A stretch of DNA of 8,525 nucleotides from Alphaproteobacteria bacterium UBA3650 (GTDB taxonomy: Bacteria > Pseudomonadota > Alphaproteobacteria > CAAHEQ01 > UBA3637): positions 1 to 8,525 of the forward strand of contig DFKH01000019.1 in assembly GCA_002373815.1 (NCBI GenBank). The letters are read 5' to 3'. How positions within the stretch are numbered: position 1 is the stretch's first letter; every line of letters begins with the position of its first letter. A program made the position numbers and the translations under genes. The notes beneath the pieces were generated by a model that was not told the DNA's origin, made no database searches, and worked only from the letters and a program-made list of their open reading frames with translations. Shown piece by piece: positions 1 to 5,758 of the stretch.

Positions 1-139
1 CCTTGCACGCCACATGGTACTTGAAGCGGGTGTCGTCCTGGTGATATTCGGTCAACTTATCGACGAAAGTCTCGTATCCGCCGTACGCCCCGGGGATACC
101 CTTGCTGCCTACTATGAAAATATGCTGAACGTCTGCCAT
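1..139 (-). CDS. DUF1972-family glycosyltransferase, N-terminal fragment
   Basis: This is the first 46 codons of a gene that runs off the left edge of the window. Translation from the ATG at 139 begins MADVQHIFIVGSKGIPGAYG and continues into GYETFVDKLTEY. A short hydrophobic strand, then GS(K/R)GIP and YGG(Y/F)ET, is the characteristic start of DUF1972 glycosyltransferases, which are rhamnosyltransferase-like enzymes of surface polysaccharide synthesis. They adopt a GT-B fold and transfer a sugar from a nucleotide donor at the cytoplasmic membrane. The visible motif residues are G11-P16 and Y19-T24. The start is supported by the family pattern beginning only a few residues later and by a weak GGAA element upstream. 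The gene is more GC-rich than the central island, which suggests it belongs to the resident chromosome. Donor and acceptor sugars cannot be told from this fragment. Confidence 0.82.
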   Translation of the reverse strand, partial: MADVQHIFIVGSKGIPGAYGGYETFVDKLTEYHQDDTRFKYHVACK

Positions 140-150
140 AAATTCCGGTT

Positions 151-198
151 TCCAGTGGGTTGTGAGTCCGCTGCTCTAACCGATTGAGCTGCCGCCGT
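151..198 (-). pseudogene. tRNA-like 5' half (tRNA-Val CAC-like remnant)
   Basis: Read on the minus strand, this stretch has a perfect tRNA D-arm, GCTC-AATCGGTTA-GAGC (189-173). An anticodon arm follows, with 5' stem GCGGA and the seven-base loop CTCACAA (166-160). The loop has the conserved T33 and A37 and the anticodon CAC (valine). The 3' anticodon stem reads CCCAC, so two of five pairs are lost. Position 8 is C instead of T, and no T-arm or 3' acceptor strand follows before the glycosyltransferase ATG at 139. It therefore cannot be a working tRNA. It may be the decayed or truncated 5' half of a tRNA gene left by an integration or deletion. A chance resemblance or an RNA regulatory mimic in the leader is possible. 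Confidence 0.45.
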
Positions 199-219
199 TC
201 ATTGCGGCGACAAGGCAGC
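188..219. other. GC-rich hairpin upstream of the glycosyltransferase gene
   Basis: GCTGCC (188-193) pairs with GGCAGC (214-219), and inside it GCCG (194-197) pairs with CGGC (205-208). This leaves a seven-base loop and a five-base bulge on one side. The ten base pairs are all visible directly. The left arm overlaps what would be the acceptor and D-arm junction of the tRNA-like remnant. No T-run follows on either strand, so an intrinsic terminator is unlikely. It may fold in the 5' leader of the minus-strand glycosyltransferase transcript. Confidence 0.35.
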
Positions 220-238
220 CCGACCCAAATTTCACGCA

Positions 239-408
239 AACTGCGGGGCGCGGTTCAATTAACAAATAGTCGCATTTCAACATCATCGCGAAGGGCTCGA
301 ATTTATAGAAAACAACAAAACGTGTTACTCGCAACAACTTGTTGTAAGTTATTAGTAAAAAATTAGAAAATTACGGAATTGTTACAAGCGGCGGACATAT
401 TATATGGC
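239..408 (+). repeat. Left copy of a diverged ~170-bp direct repeat
   Basis: This block aligns end to end with 8093-8264 in the same orientation, needing only two single-base gaps. In the first 52 aligned positions I counted 14 mismatches, about 73% identity, and the rest is of similar quality. The best conserved parts are CATCATCGCG, the TATAGAA.ACAAC segment, GCAACAAC.TGTTGTAAGTTATT, a TTAGAAAATTA block, and the end GACAT.ATATATGGC (the left copy has one change). It contains a near-perfect palindrome (CAACAA-C-TTGTTG, 332-344). No open frame is conserved between the copies, so it is non-coding. It marks the left border of the island. Confidence 0.75.
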
Positions 409-431
409 AACGAAATGTGGCTCTGCAACGA

Positions 432-483
432 GAGCCGACCACTGACCCACAACTGTGGTTTAGGCTCGGATGCGCACTTTTTT
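432..483 (+). terminator. Long hairpin followed by a T-run (terminator-like or small structured RNA)
   Basis: GAGCC (432-436) pairs with GGCTC (463-467), and the adjoining GACCAC (437-442) pairs with GTGGTT (455-460). This gives an 11-bp stem with a two-base bulge, one G-T pair and a 12-base loop. Six T residues lie at 478-483, ten bases past the stem, farther than in a classical intrinsic terminator. The T-run is on the plus strand only. It could terminate transcription that starts within the repeat just upstream, shielding the operon at 651, or be the 3' part of a short RNA. The hairpin is certain from sequence; its role is inferred. Confidence 0.4.
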
Positions 484-607
484 CAAAAAAAATGCAAATT
501 GACACTTTATGACAGCAAAGCAAGCTATCTTTAAAGGACGAAGATGAATTTTCAACCTTCCGATTGTCGGTAGAATTGTAAAATTTAATAAACAATTGTG
601 AAAAATA

Positions 608-635
608 TTGGACAAAAATCTAAACATTTTATACT
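608..635 (+). promoter_or_regulatory. Candidate sigma70 promoter of the four-gene unit
   Basis: TTGGAC (608-613) and TATACT (630-635) are separated by 16 bp and resemble the -35 and -10 boxes. A start site about seven bases past the -10 box would leave only some ten bases before the ATG at 651. No Shine-Dalgarno sequence is present there, implying a nearly leaderless transcript. Confidence 0.45.
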
Positions 636-650
636 TTTTGCATAAAAACC

Positions 651-1082
651 ATGTCGAATTCGCCCAAATACGACCTAACTGAATTCATTAACGCCTGCTC
701 AGACGAACGCAACGTGGTCGTTCCCGTCAGTGTATTAAACGATGCCCAGAAGCTTTTCAACCTCCGTTCTAAAAAGCAACTGCTCGACGCCATCCACACA
801 AAGGACGTGCATATCACAGATTTCGTCAATTGTAAAGAACTCGAGAAAAACAACTTCAAGGACAAATCCGGCAACGTCATCCCCGTTCTTGTCGACGCCT
901 ACTACTTTTGCTATACAGGTGACGATGGATATCTCGCCTTCCACATCATTCCCATTCCGCCCAACAAATGGCGCCTTAAATCATTCCATGAACAGCAAAA
1001 AGATGCAGTCACCCTGCTAGGAGACTGTTTGACCCCTAATCAGATTGAAAGCCTGAAAAGAATCGGAAACAAAGGAAATTAA
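651..1082 (+). CDS. 143-aa protein, possible MqsR/RelE-like toxin
   Basis: I do not firmly recognise this protein. It is a soluble-looking 143-residue product without a signal peptide or membrane segment. The middle and end (about residues 68-113) show an extended, beta-rich pattern: a polar stretch with SGNVIPVLVDAYYF, then GYLAFHIIPI, then KWRLKSFHE. This resembles the last strands of MqsR/RelE-fold mRNA interferases, which often end in a strand closing with SF(K/H). The best support is position: its stop lies two bases before an MqsA-like gene, and toxin-before-antitoxin is the mqsRA order. ATG 651 is the only plausible start and has no Shine-Dalgarno sequence. It is less AT-rich than the downstream nuclease gene. 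Alternatively it is an unrelated accessory protein of the operon. The coding call is strong, the function weak. Confidence 0.8.
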   Translation: MSNSPKYDLTEFINACSDERNVVVPVSVLNDAQKLFNLRSKKQLLDAIHTKDVHITDFVNCKELEKNNFKDKSGNVIPVLVDAYYFCYTGDDGYLAFHIIPIPPNKWRLKSFHEQQKDAVTLLGDCLTPNQIESLKRIGNKGN

Positions 1083-1084
1083 CG

Positions 1085-1747
1085 ATGCAAGAAAAACATA
1101 TCTGTGAATGCTGCGGCTCCGACAATACGGAAGTAAGAACGTCTAGCCGATTTTTCCCTATCCCCTTTAGTGATGTTCTCGAATACAAAAATTCTGTCAT
1201 TCATTGTAACGAATGCAACGAGGATGTTGAATTCGAAGAAAACCAATCCGTTGATTCCTTCTTAAGCGTCGAGAACCCAAACTACACAGCGGCCTTAAGA
1301 AAATCCATAGATAACATGTTATCCGATCTTCAAAAAATGGATATTTCACAAAGCCATATAGAACGGACGTTCGACATTCCGGCAAGGACCCTTTCCAAAT
1401 GGCGCAATGACAGAAACCTGCCATCAGCGGCAGCCATGAGTTTTTTGAGAATCGTACGACTGTTTCCGTGGATGCTGAACGTTGCCGAAAAAAACTACGA
1501 TAACGAAAAAAGCCACCACATCGCCCTGAAAAATGAAGTGCAATATCTTTTTCAAAAAATTGAAGCATCCGGAAAAACAATCGACAAATTCTTTTCTTGC
1601 GACACGAATCGCGTATCGTGCAAGATAGATGTCAAAATGAAAGAGAACGAAAGAATTGATTGCGACATAATGGGCTACCCACCCGATTCCTGCCAAAACG
1701 AAGAAACATTCTACTCTATAAAAAACAATCTCGTAGAATCACTTTAA
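1085..1747 (+). CDS. MqsA-like zinc-finger/HTH protein with C-terminal extension
   Basis: The 220-aa product starts with a two-CxxC zinc ribbon (C7-C10 and C41-C44) like the N-terminal domain of MqsA/YgiT antitoxins. An Xre-type helix-turn-helix follows at about residues 70-135, including SQSHIERTFDIPARTLSKWR and then a helix ending LRIVRLFPWML. The MqsA HTH domain has the same layout, with a late LLRVLDKHPELL-type helix. MqsA binds and neutralises MqsR and represses its own promoter; a comparable role is inferred here. Residues after about 140 form an extension absent from the roughly 131-aa E. coli MqsA, with four more cysteines (C172, C179, C193, C203). The ATG at 1085 follows AAGGA at good spacing, inside the end of the previous gene. 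It could also be a dedicated transcription regulator instead of an antitoxin. Confidence 0.8.
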   Translation: MQEKHICECCGSDNTEVRTSSRFFPIPFSDVLEYKNSVIHCNECNEDVEFEENQSVDSFLSVENPNYTAALRKSIDNMLSDLQKMDISQSHIERTFDIPARTLSKWRNDRNLPSAAAMSFLRIVRLFPWMLNVAEKNYDNEKSHHIALKNEVQYLFQKIEASGKTIDKFFSCDTNRVSCKIDVKMKENERIDCDIMGYPPDSCQNEETFYSIKNNLVESL

Positions 1748-1761
1748 AGAACGGTAAAGAA

Positions 1762-2175
1762 ATGAAAGTCACTGATTTATTTTTTTGCGACGATGTCAGA
1801 AACGAACTCGGCAACAAGTTAACTTTATGCGGAGTTTACCAGCAAAAAATCTATGTCGCTCCAAATGCCACTTGGCCAATATTGTTCCCTCGATTCTGCA
1901 TCGTCGCCAGGATACAAACGGAAGGCGAGTCCTCCATAAAAGGCTCACTGCTTGTCAAGCGCGACCAGGAGCCCGAAAAAAATCTGTCGTCATTTGAGTG
2001 TTCTGGCAACGGAGAACGCAGCTCCTTCTTATTGCCCTTCACATTCAACCTATTCTCCTTTTTAAGAGAAGGAAAACTTACTTTTATCATCGAGGCAGAT
2101 TCTAACGGAAAAAAAGAACGTTTTGAATTCCCCGACTATTTATGGATATGCCCCGCTCCAAGCAGTCCTCATTAA
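1762..2175 (+). CDS. DUF6941-like protein, 137 aa
   Basis: The reading frame opens further upstream, but the ATG at 1762 is the natural start. It lies 14 bases after the previous stop, and the product begins MKVTDLFFCDDVRNELGNKL followed by TLCGVY. The pattern of a short strand, CDD(V/I)R.E.G.K..L.GVY, then several amphipathic beta strands is what I associate with the DUF6941 family, small predicted beta-sandwich proteins of unknown function. The name comes from memory of the pattern, not from a search. No catalytic motif, membrane segment or signal peptide is visible. Its place between a regulator and a large nuclease suggests an accessory, sensing or scaffolding role in the same unit, which is inference. 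Only a weak purine-rich ribosome site precedes it. Confidence 0.78.
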   Translation: MKVTDLFFCDDVRNELGNKLTLCGVYQQKIYVAPNATWPILFPRFCIVARIQTEGESSIKGSLLVKRDQEPEKNLSSFECSGNGERSSFLLPFTFNLFSFLREGKLTFIIEADSNGKKERFEFPDYLWICPAPSSPH

Positions 2176-2210
2176 GCGGGCACTTTATTTTTCTTCCAAA
2201 ACAGAGAAGA

Positions 2211-3830
2211 ATGTACGACAACATCAAAATTAATGACGGATGCCCGCAAAACGAATTGAATTTTGACTCCTACTACGGAATTCCCATCATAACACCCAGG
2301 GCATCAATATCGTTCCAAGTTAGGAACATGACCGAAACCTATATTCGGTCAAAAAATCCCCCTAAACAATACGACAATCCTGAAACCATAAATTCCTTAA
2401 TCAAGGACGTCTTTTCATTCCTAGACGAGCAAATCAACGTTTTAACACAGAGATTATCCAGCAAGGAACTTATTTTCATTTTACTTTGCGAATATTCAAA
2501 ATCTTCTTCAATCCAGGAAATATTCGCACAAGACAACTCTACAAAAGAATCAGATCGATGGAAAGAACGCAACACATTCCGACGTTCCGTAAAATATCTT
2601 GCCGAAAAAATGCTGGAATATTTCGACGATTCAAGGATCGTCCGCAGTTCAAATTTCGCAATTGAAATAGAATTAATGATTGAGCTCACAGAAATAGCAT
2701 TTGATTTTTCAATACAAAGCGCCTCAATTCATGGCATAGGCCGGGGAAACGCATGCTTTGAACTGTACGAACCCCAGCCAACGCCTTTTAATCATTATTA
2801 CGATTTTCACATAACCGGTTTCAATTACGAAATATTCGAAAAAGCACATTATTTATATAGAAATTTCATTGAAAACAACCGTCCTCTATATGACAATATC
2901 ATTGCAGATTACGAAAGTTCAACCGCCAAAATAATCGATGATAAAAATTGCGCCTATTTCAACTATTTTATAAAAATTTTTGACATTCTAAGAAAGATAG
3001 GCACCCAAAGCAATTACGTTTATATTCCCAAAAACACCCTGAAAATTCAGATTATCAAGAACAACATCCCTGCCGACTGTGTTGATTTGTTTTTCGATAC
3101 TTTTTCAATAAATAAGGATGGCTTAAGAAAACAACCCCGAAAAATTTATGCAACAAAGCAGTCGTATCGATTAAAAATCCGCTTCATGGTAGAAATCGAA
3201 GAAAGCGAAACACAATACTTGTTCTACACAGAGGAAATGCGACGCGAAGGTTATATATTATTTCAAAAGTCCTTATGCTACAATGATCCTCCCATTGAGT
3301 TACAATCCGAAAAATTAAAGAAAGAATGCGCAAAGATTTCATGGTCATACGGAAAGAAATTCGAGCAATACGCAAATAAGTTTCTGACAACAAAAGGCTT
3401 TTATGGAAAAAATTGTAAAAGGAGAATTCCATCAAACATCCTTATTCCAAATGTTGTTGGTGAAATTGACTTTCTAGGCTATTCCCTAGATTACAAAAGA
3501 ATCGCCTGTTTTGAATTCAAAAACACATTCTACTCCACAGACCCATTGGAGTATCGAGATGAACTCGATAAGTACATTTTTAAGAAGGACTCGTATCTCA
3601 ACAAATTCAAGAAAAAAGTCGAATTCATCCGAGCAAACATAAAATCGCTCGTAGATTATTATAGGCAACATGGTTCTATCGACTTATCCGACAGTCAATT
3701 AATTGTTGGAATATTGACCTATGCCCCAAACATTAGCCGCTTTTTTATGAGCGAATATAAATGCATGTCATTGGCGGAATTTGAGTACGAATGGGAGCAC
3801 AAGCCAGAACAATTTACGATAACGGCTTAG
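2211..3830 (+). CDS. Large protein with C-terminal PD-(D/E)XK nuclease domain
   Basis: The 539-aa product has a C-terminal restriction-endonuclease-like fold at about residues 375-510. A helix with SYGKKFEQYANKFL supplies a conserved-type Glu (E385). GEIDFLGY supplies the catalytic-type Asp (D420), and IACFEFKN gives the ExK pair E435 and K437. A later strand (LIVGILTYAP) fits the fold's core. These residues predict a Mg-dependent DNA or RNA nuclease. Residues 1-370 match no family I know: they look largely helical in the first half with beta-rich stretches later, perhaps a recognition or sensing part. I chose ATG 2211, preceded by AGAGAAGA and 35 bases after the previous stop. An in-frame ATG at 2142 would add 23 residues that are only an out-of-frame reading of the previous gene's end. 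The gene is strikingly AT-rich, and its stop overlaps that of gajB on the opposite strand. Confidence 0.88.
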   Translation: MYDNIKINDGCPQNELNFDSYYGIPIITPRASISFQVRNMTETYIRSKNPPKQYDNPETINSLIKDVFSFLDEQINVLTQRLSSKELIFILLCEYSKSSSIQEIFAQDNSTKESDRWKERNTFRRSVKYLAEKMLEYFDDSRIVRSSNFAIEIELMIELTEIAFDFSIQSASIHGIGRGNACFELYEPQPTPFNHYYDFHITGFNYEIFEKAHYLYRNFIENNRPLYDNIIADYESSTAKIIDDKNCAYFNYFIKIFDILRKIGTQSNYVYIPKNTLKIQIIKNNIPADCVDLFFDTFSINKDGLRKQPRKIYATKQSYRLKIRFMVEIEESETQYLFYTEEMRREGYILFQKSLCYNDPPIELQSEKLKKECAKISWSYGKKFEQYANKFLTTKGFYGKNCKRRIPSNILIPNVVGEIDFLGYSLDYKRIACFEFKNTFYSTDPLEYRDELDKYIFKKDSYLNKFKKKVEFIRANIKSLVDYYRQHGSIDLSDSQLIVGILTYAPNISRFFMSEYKCMSLAEFEYEWEHKPEQFTITA

Positions 3831-5746
3831 GTATCGGTTGCTTCCAAACATGTCAAATCGTTTATATTCCAACCCAATTTTTGTAAGTATTGTAAATCTA
3901 TTGATTTTAAGGAAGCCTTAGGCATCGCCAGACAAACAAGCCCCATAGGCCGAGTCATTGCAACATACAAGCATTTCATTCGAGACAATTCATTTGGGGT
4001 TGGACTCTTCTTGGTAGTCTCAGACAACCACGGCAAAATGTTTTTTATGTTATAGGTTCTTCTAAACGTTTCAACAACAAGCGTTGCTAAATGCGTCATC
4101 CCCTTCACCGAATGAATGCTCCCAAAATGCACCTCTACTGGCAAACCATCTTTATAAAAACACAATGTATTAACCTTTTCGCCACCTAAAGCCAGGTCAC
4201 CCTCCTGGCACCATTGGGTGTAGGAAAAGTCTCTTCTCGCCATATCTGCATCAATTATATTTGAGAAAATTCTAAAAATCTGTTCTAGAAAAGCATCCCA
4301 TTGCCACTTTGTTATAGAGCTTAATTTTATTTGATTCAAAAATAAAGTACGGAGCTCTACTTCTTTTGTTGCATCATCACAATAATTTAGCAAACCACTA
4401 AAGGATTTTGAAATATTATGAAAGGAGAAACCGTCTTTAGGATAACGACCAAACAAGGAAAAAATCCCCTTGGCAAACATATCTAATACATCTATACAAT
4501 TCAATGATTCCTTACATTTCCTCATTCCTAAATAAAAATAATCGATCAAATGCGACAATTTCAATTGAAGGCCCGTACATTCTGGCTTATACTCTTTAAA
4601 ATAACTTGACACATCACGTGCAAAAACACCATCACCATGATGAATCTGTCCAACAACCCAAACACCCATTTTTTCAAATTTTAATAATTCTTCGGCAGAA
4701 AAAGAATCTAAAACCATTTCTGCATACGTTTCCACAACAGAACCGATAGTCCTTTCATCAAATAGAAAAATTGTATTTAAGGGATTTCCCGAAAATGGAT
4801 TGCGGCTGCCTTCAATTTTATTTTTCAAAACAGCAACTGGATTTGCCAAATTAGCGATTTCAGGCACAAAACGAAGACTATTATTTAATTGAATTGGCAA
4901 TTCTCGAAATGGGAATTGCTTTTCTTCGTTGCAATCATTGTCAAAATCATAAATAGCCTGATTCGCATCGCCAAACGATTGAATGATTGTACTATCAAAC
5001 GGAAAAAGTTTATCAAAAACATTCCATTGATTGCTTTTCGTATCTTGAGTTTCATCTACAGCAACAAAAGGAAATCTATACCGAATAATTCGTGCAATAT
5101 CTGGATTATCATCAATAGTTTGAACTGCGATTTGTTCCATTTCAGAAAAAGTGTAGTCCCCTTTTCCTCTTGAGTCATTTCCTATTTTAATCAAAGCTTT
5201 ATATGTATCAGAAGTCTCTTTTACCTTAATATTATAAATATTAGGATATTTTAAAGGATTACATATTCTCTTGTCTTTCCCCTTTATATCAGACAAAAAA
5301 TACTTTAATCTAGACGGAATCATATTCCATCTACGTTCGCACACGATATCATCATCTATTAAACGAATTTTTCCTCCACTATTTTTTATATATGGAATAC
5401 TGATATTGGTATCAATGAAAGATTGTATTGTTCCTATAAAATGTGGATACTGCAATAACGCTTTGCCAATATCCGTATTGCCCAATTTATATTCAATTTC
5501 ATTTCTTGCAACATTTGTATGAGATACAACACATATGCCGCGATGGGCGAAAGGCCATTTCCTAGCCAATATAGCGAGTTTAGCAACTAACAATGTCGTT
5601 TTACCACTTCCCGGGCAGGCATTGACTTCAATAGACGTCATGTTTTTAATGATATTTCTTCTCGGTTCATCAAATTCTAATGACATTAGCGACTCAACTT
5701 CGTTAATATCAGCATCAGTTATTTCTATTGGCCAACACAAACTCAC
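3827..5746 (-). CDS. gajB: Gabija protein GajB, UvrD-like SF1 helicase
   Basis: The 639-aa product carries a complete set of SF1A helicase motifs: Walker A NACPGSGKTT (42-51), motif Ia SHTNVARNEI (75-84), motif Ib TIQSF (106-110), Walker B VDETQDT (230-236), motif III FGDANQAIYDF (258-268), motif IV LRF (291-293), motif V SIHSVKG (543-549) and motif VI YVAMTRP (594-600). In Gabija, GajB binds GajA; its NTP hydrolysis, stimulated by DNA ends, helps relieve nucleotide inhibition of the GajA nuclease during phage infection. The start is GTG at 5746, six bases after AAGGT (5757-5753), which overlaps the gajA stop. The protein is longer than the 494-aa Bacillus cereus GajB; about 250 residues separate motifs IV and V. 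The assignment rests on helicase type plus the adjacent gajA. UvrD-like helicases also occur in other defence pairs, but the OLD-family partner favours Gabija. Confidence 0.92.
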   Translation of the reverse strand: MSLCWPIEITDADINEVESLMSLEFDEPRRNIIKNMTSIEVNACPGSGKTTLLVAKLAILARKWPFAHRGICVVSHTNVARNEIEYKLGNTDIGKALLQYPHFIGTIQSFIDTNISIPYIKNSGGKIRLIDDDIVCERRWNMIPSRLKYFLSDIKGKDKRICNPLKYPNIYNIKVKETSDTYKALIKIGNDSRGKGDYTFSEMEQIAVQTIDDNPDIARIIRYRFPFVAVDETQDTKSNQWNVFDKLFPFDSTIIQSFGDANQAIYDFDNDCNEEKQFPFRELPIQLNNSLRFVPEIANLANPVAVLKNKIEGSRNPFSGNPLNTIFLFDERTIGSVVETYAEMVLDSFSAEELLKFEKMGVWVVGQIHHGDGVFARDVSSYFKEYKPECTGLQLKLSHLIDYFYLGMRKCKESLNCIDVLDMFAKGIFSLFGRYPKDGFSFHNISKSFSGLLNYCDDATKEVELRTLFLNQIKLSSITKWQWDAFLEQIFRIFSNIIDADMARRDFSYTQWCQEGDLALGGEKVNTLCFYKDGLPVEVHFGSIHSVKGMTHLATLVVETFRRTYNIKNILPWLSETTKKSPTPNELSRMKCLYVAMTRPMGLVCLAMPKASLKSIDLQYLQKLGWNINDLTCLEATDT

Positions 5747-5752
5747 TATATT

Positions 5753-5758
5753 ACCTTA
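5753..5758 (-). promoter_or_regulatory. Ribosome binding site of gajB overlapping the gajA stop
   Basis: On the minus strand the sequence reads TAAGGT: the TAA stop of gajA (5758-5756) and AAGGT (5757-5753), six bases before the GTG start at 5746. This arrangement fits translational coupling of gajA and gajB and supports the GTG as the true start. Confidence 0.7.

Larger units (their letters stand above)
409..650 (+). other. Intergenic region before the four-gene unit
   Basis: This AT-rich spacer has no convincing gene. From left to right it holds the hairpin with T-run (432-483), an isolated TTGACA (499-504) without a well-spaced -10 box, and a nine-codon micro-ORF at 544-573 preceded by AAAGGA. 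Two copies of AATTGT follow, 20 bp apart (574-579 and 594-599), the second within the palindrome ACAATTGT. The candidate promoter is at 608-635. The AATTGT pair could be an operator for the MqsA-like protein, but that is inference only. Confidence 0.4.

Noticed and set aside
184..366. Sixty-codon open frame over the left repeat
   Set aside because: It overlaps the tRNA-like remnant and hairpin, and the frame is not conserved in the right repeat.
499..531. TTGACA at 499-504 as promoter of the operon
   Set aside because: No -10 box lies at 16-18 bp; the closest match, TATCTT, is 21 bp away. The 608-635 pair is better spaced.
629..944. Antisense open frames opposite the toxin-like gene
   Set aside because: They are shadows of 651-1082 with unnatural composition and no ribosome sites.
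1660..1761. Upstream extension of the DUF6941-like gene to ATG 1660
   Set aside because: It would overlap the MqsA-like gene by about 90 bases, and the conserved-looking N-terminus starts at ATG 1762.
2142..2210. Upstream extension of the nuclease gene to ATG 2142
   Set aside because: There is no ribosome site, and the first part is the end of the DUF6941-like gene read in another frame; ATG 2211 follows a purine-rich site.
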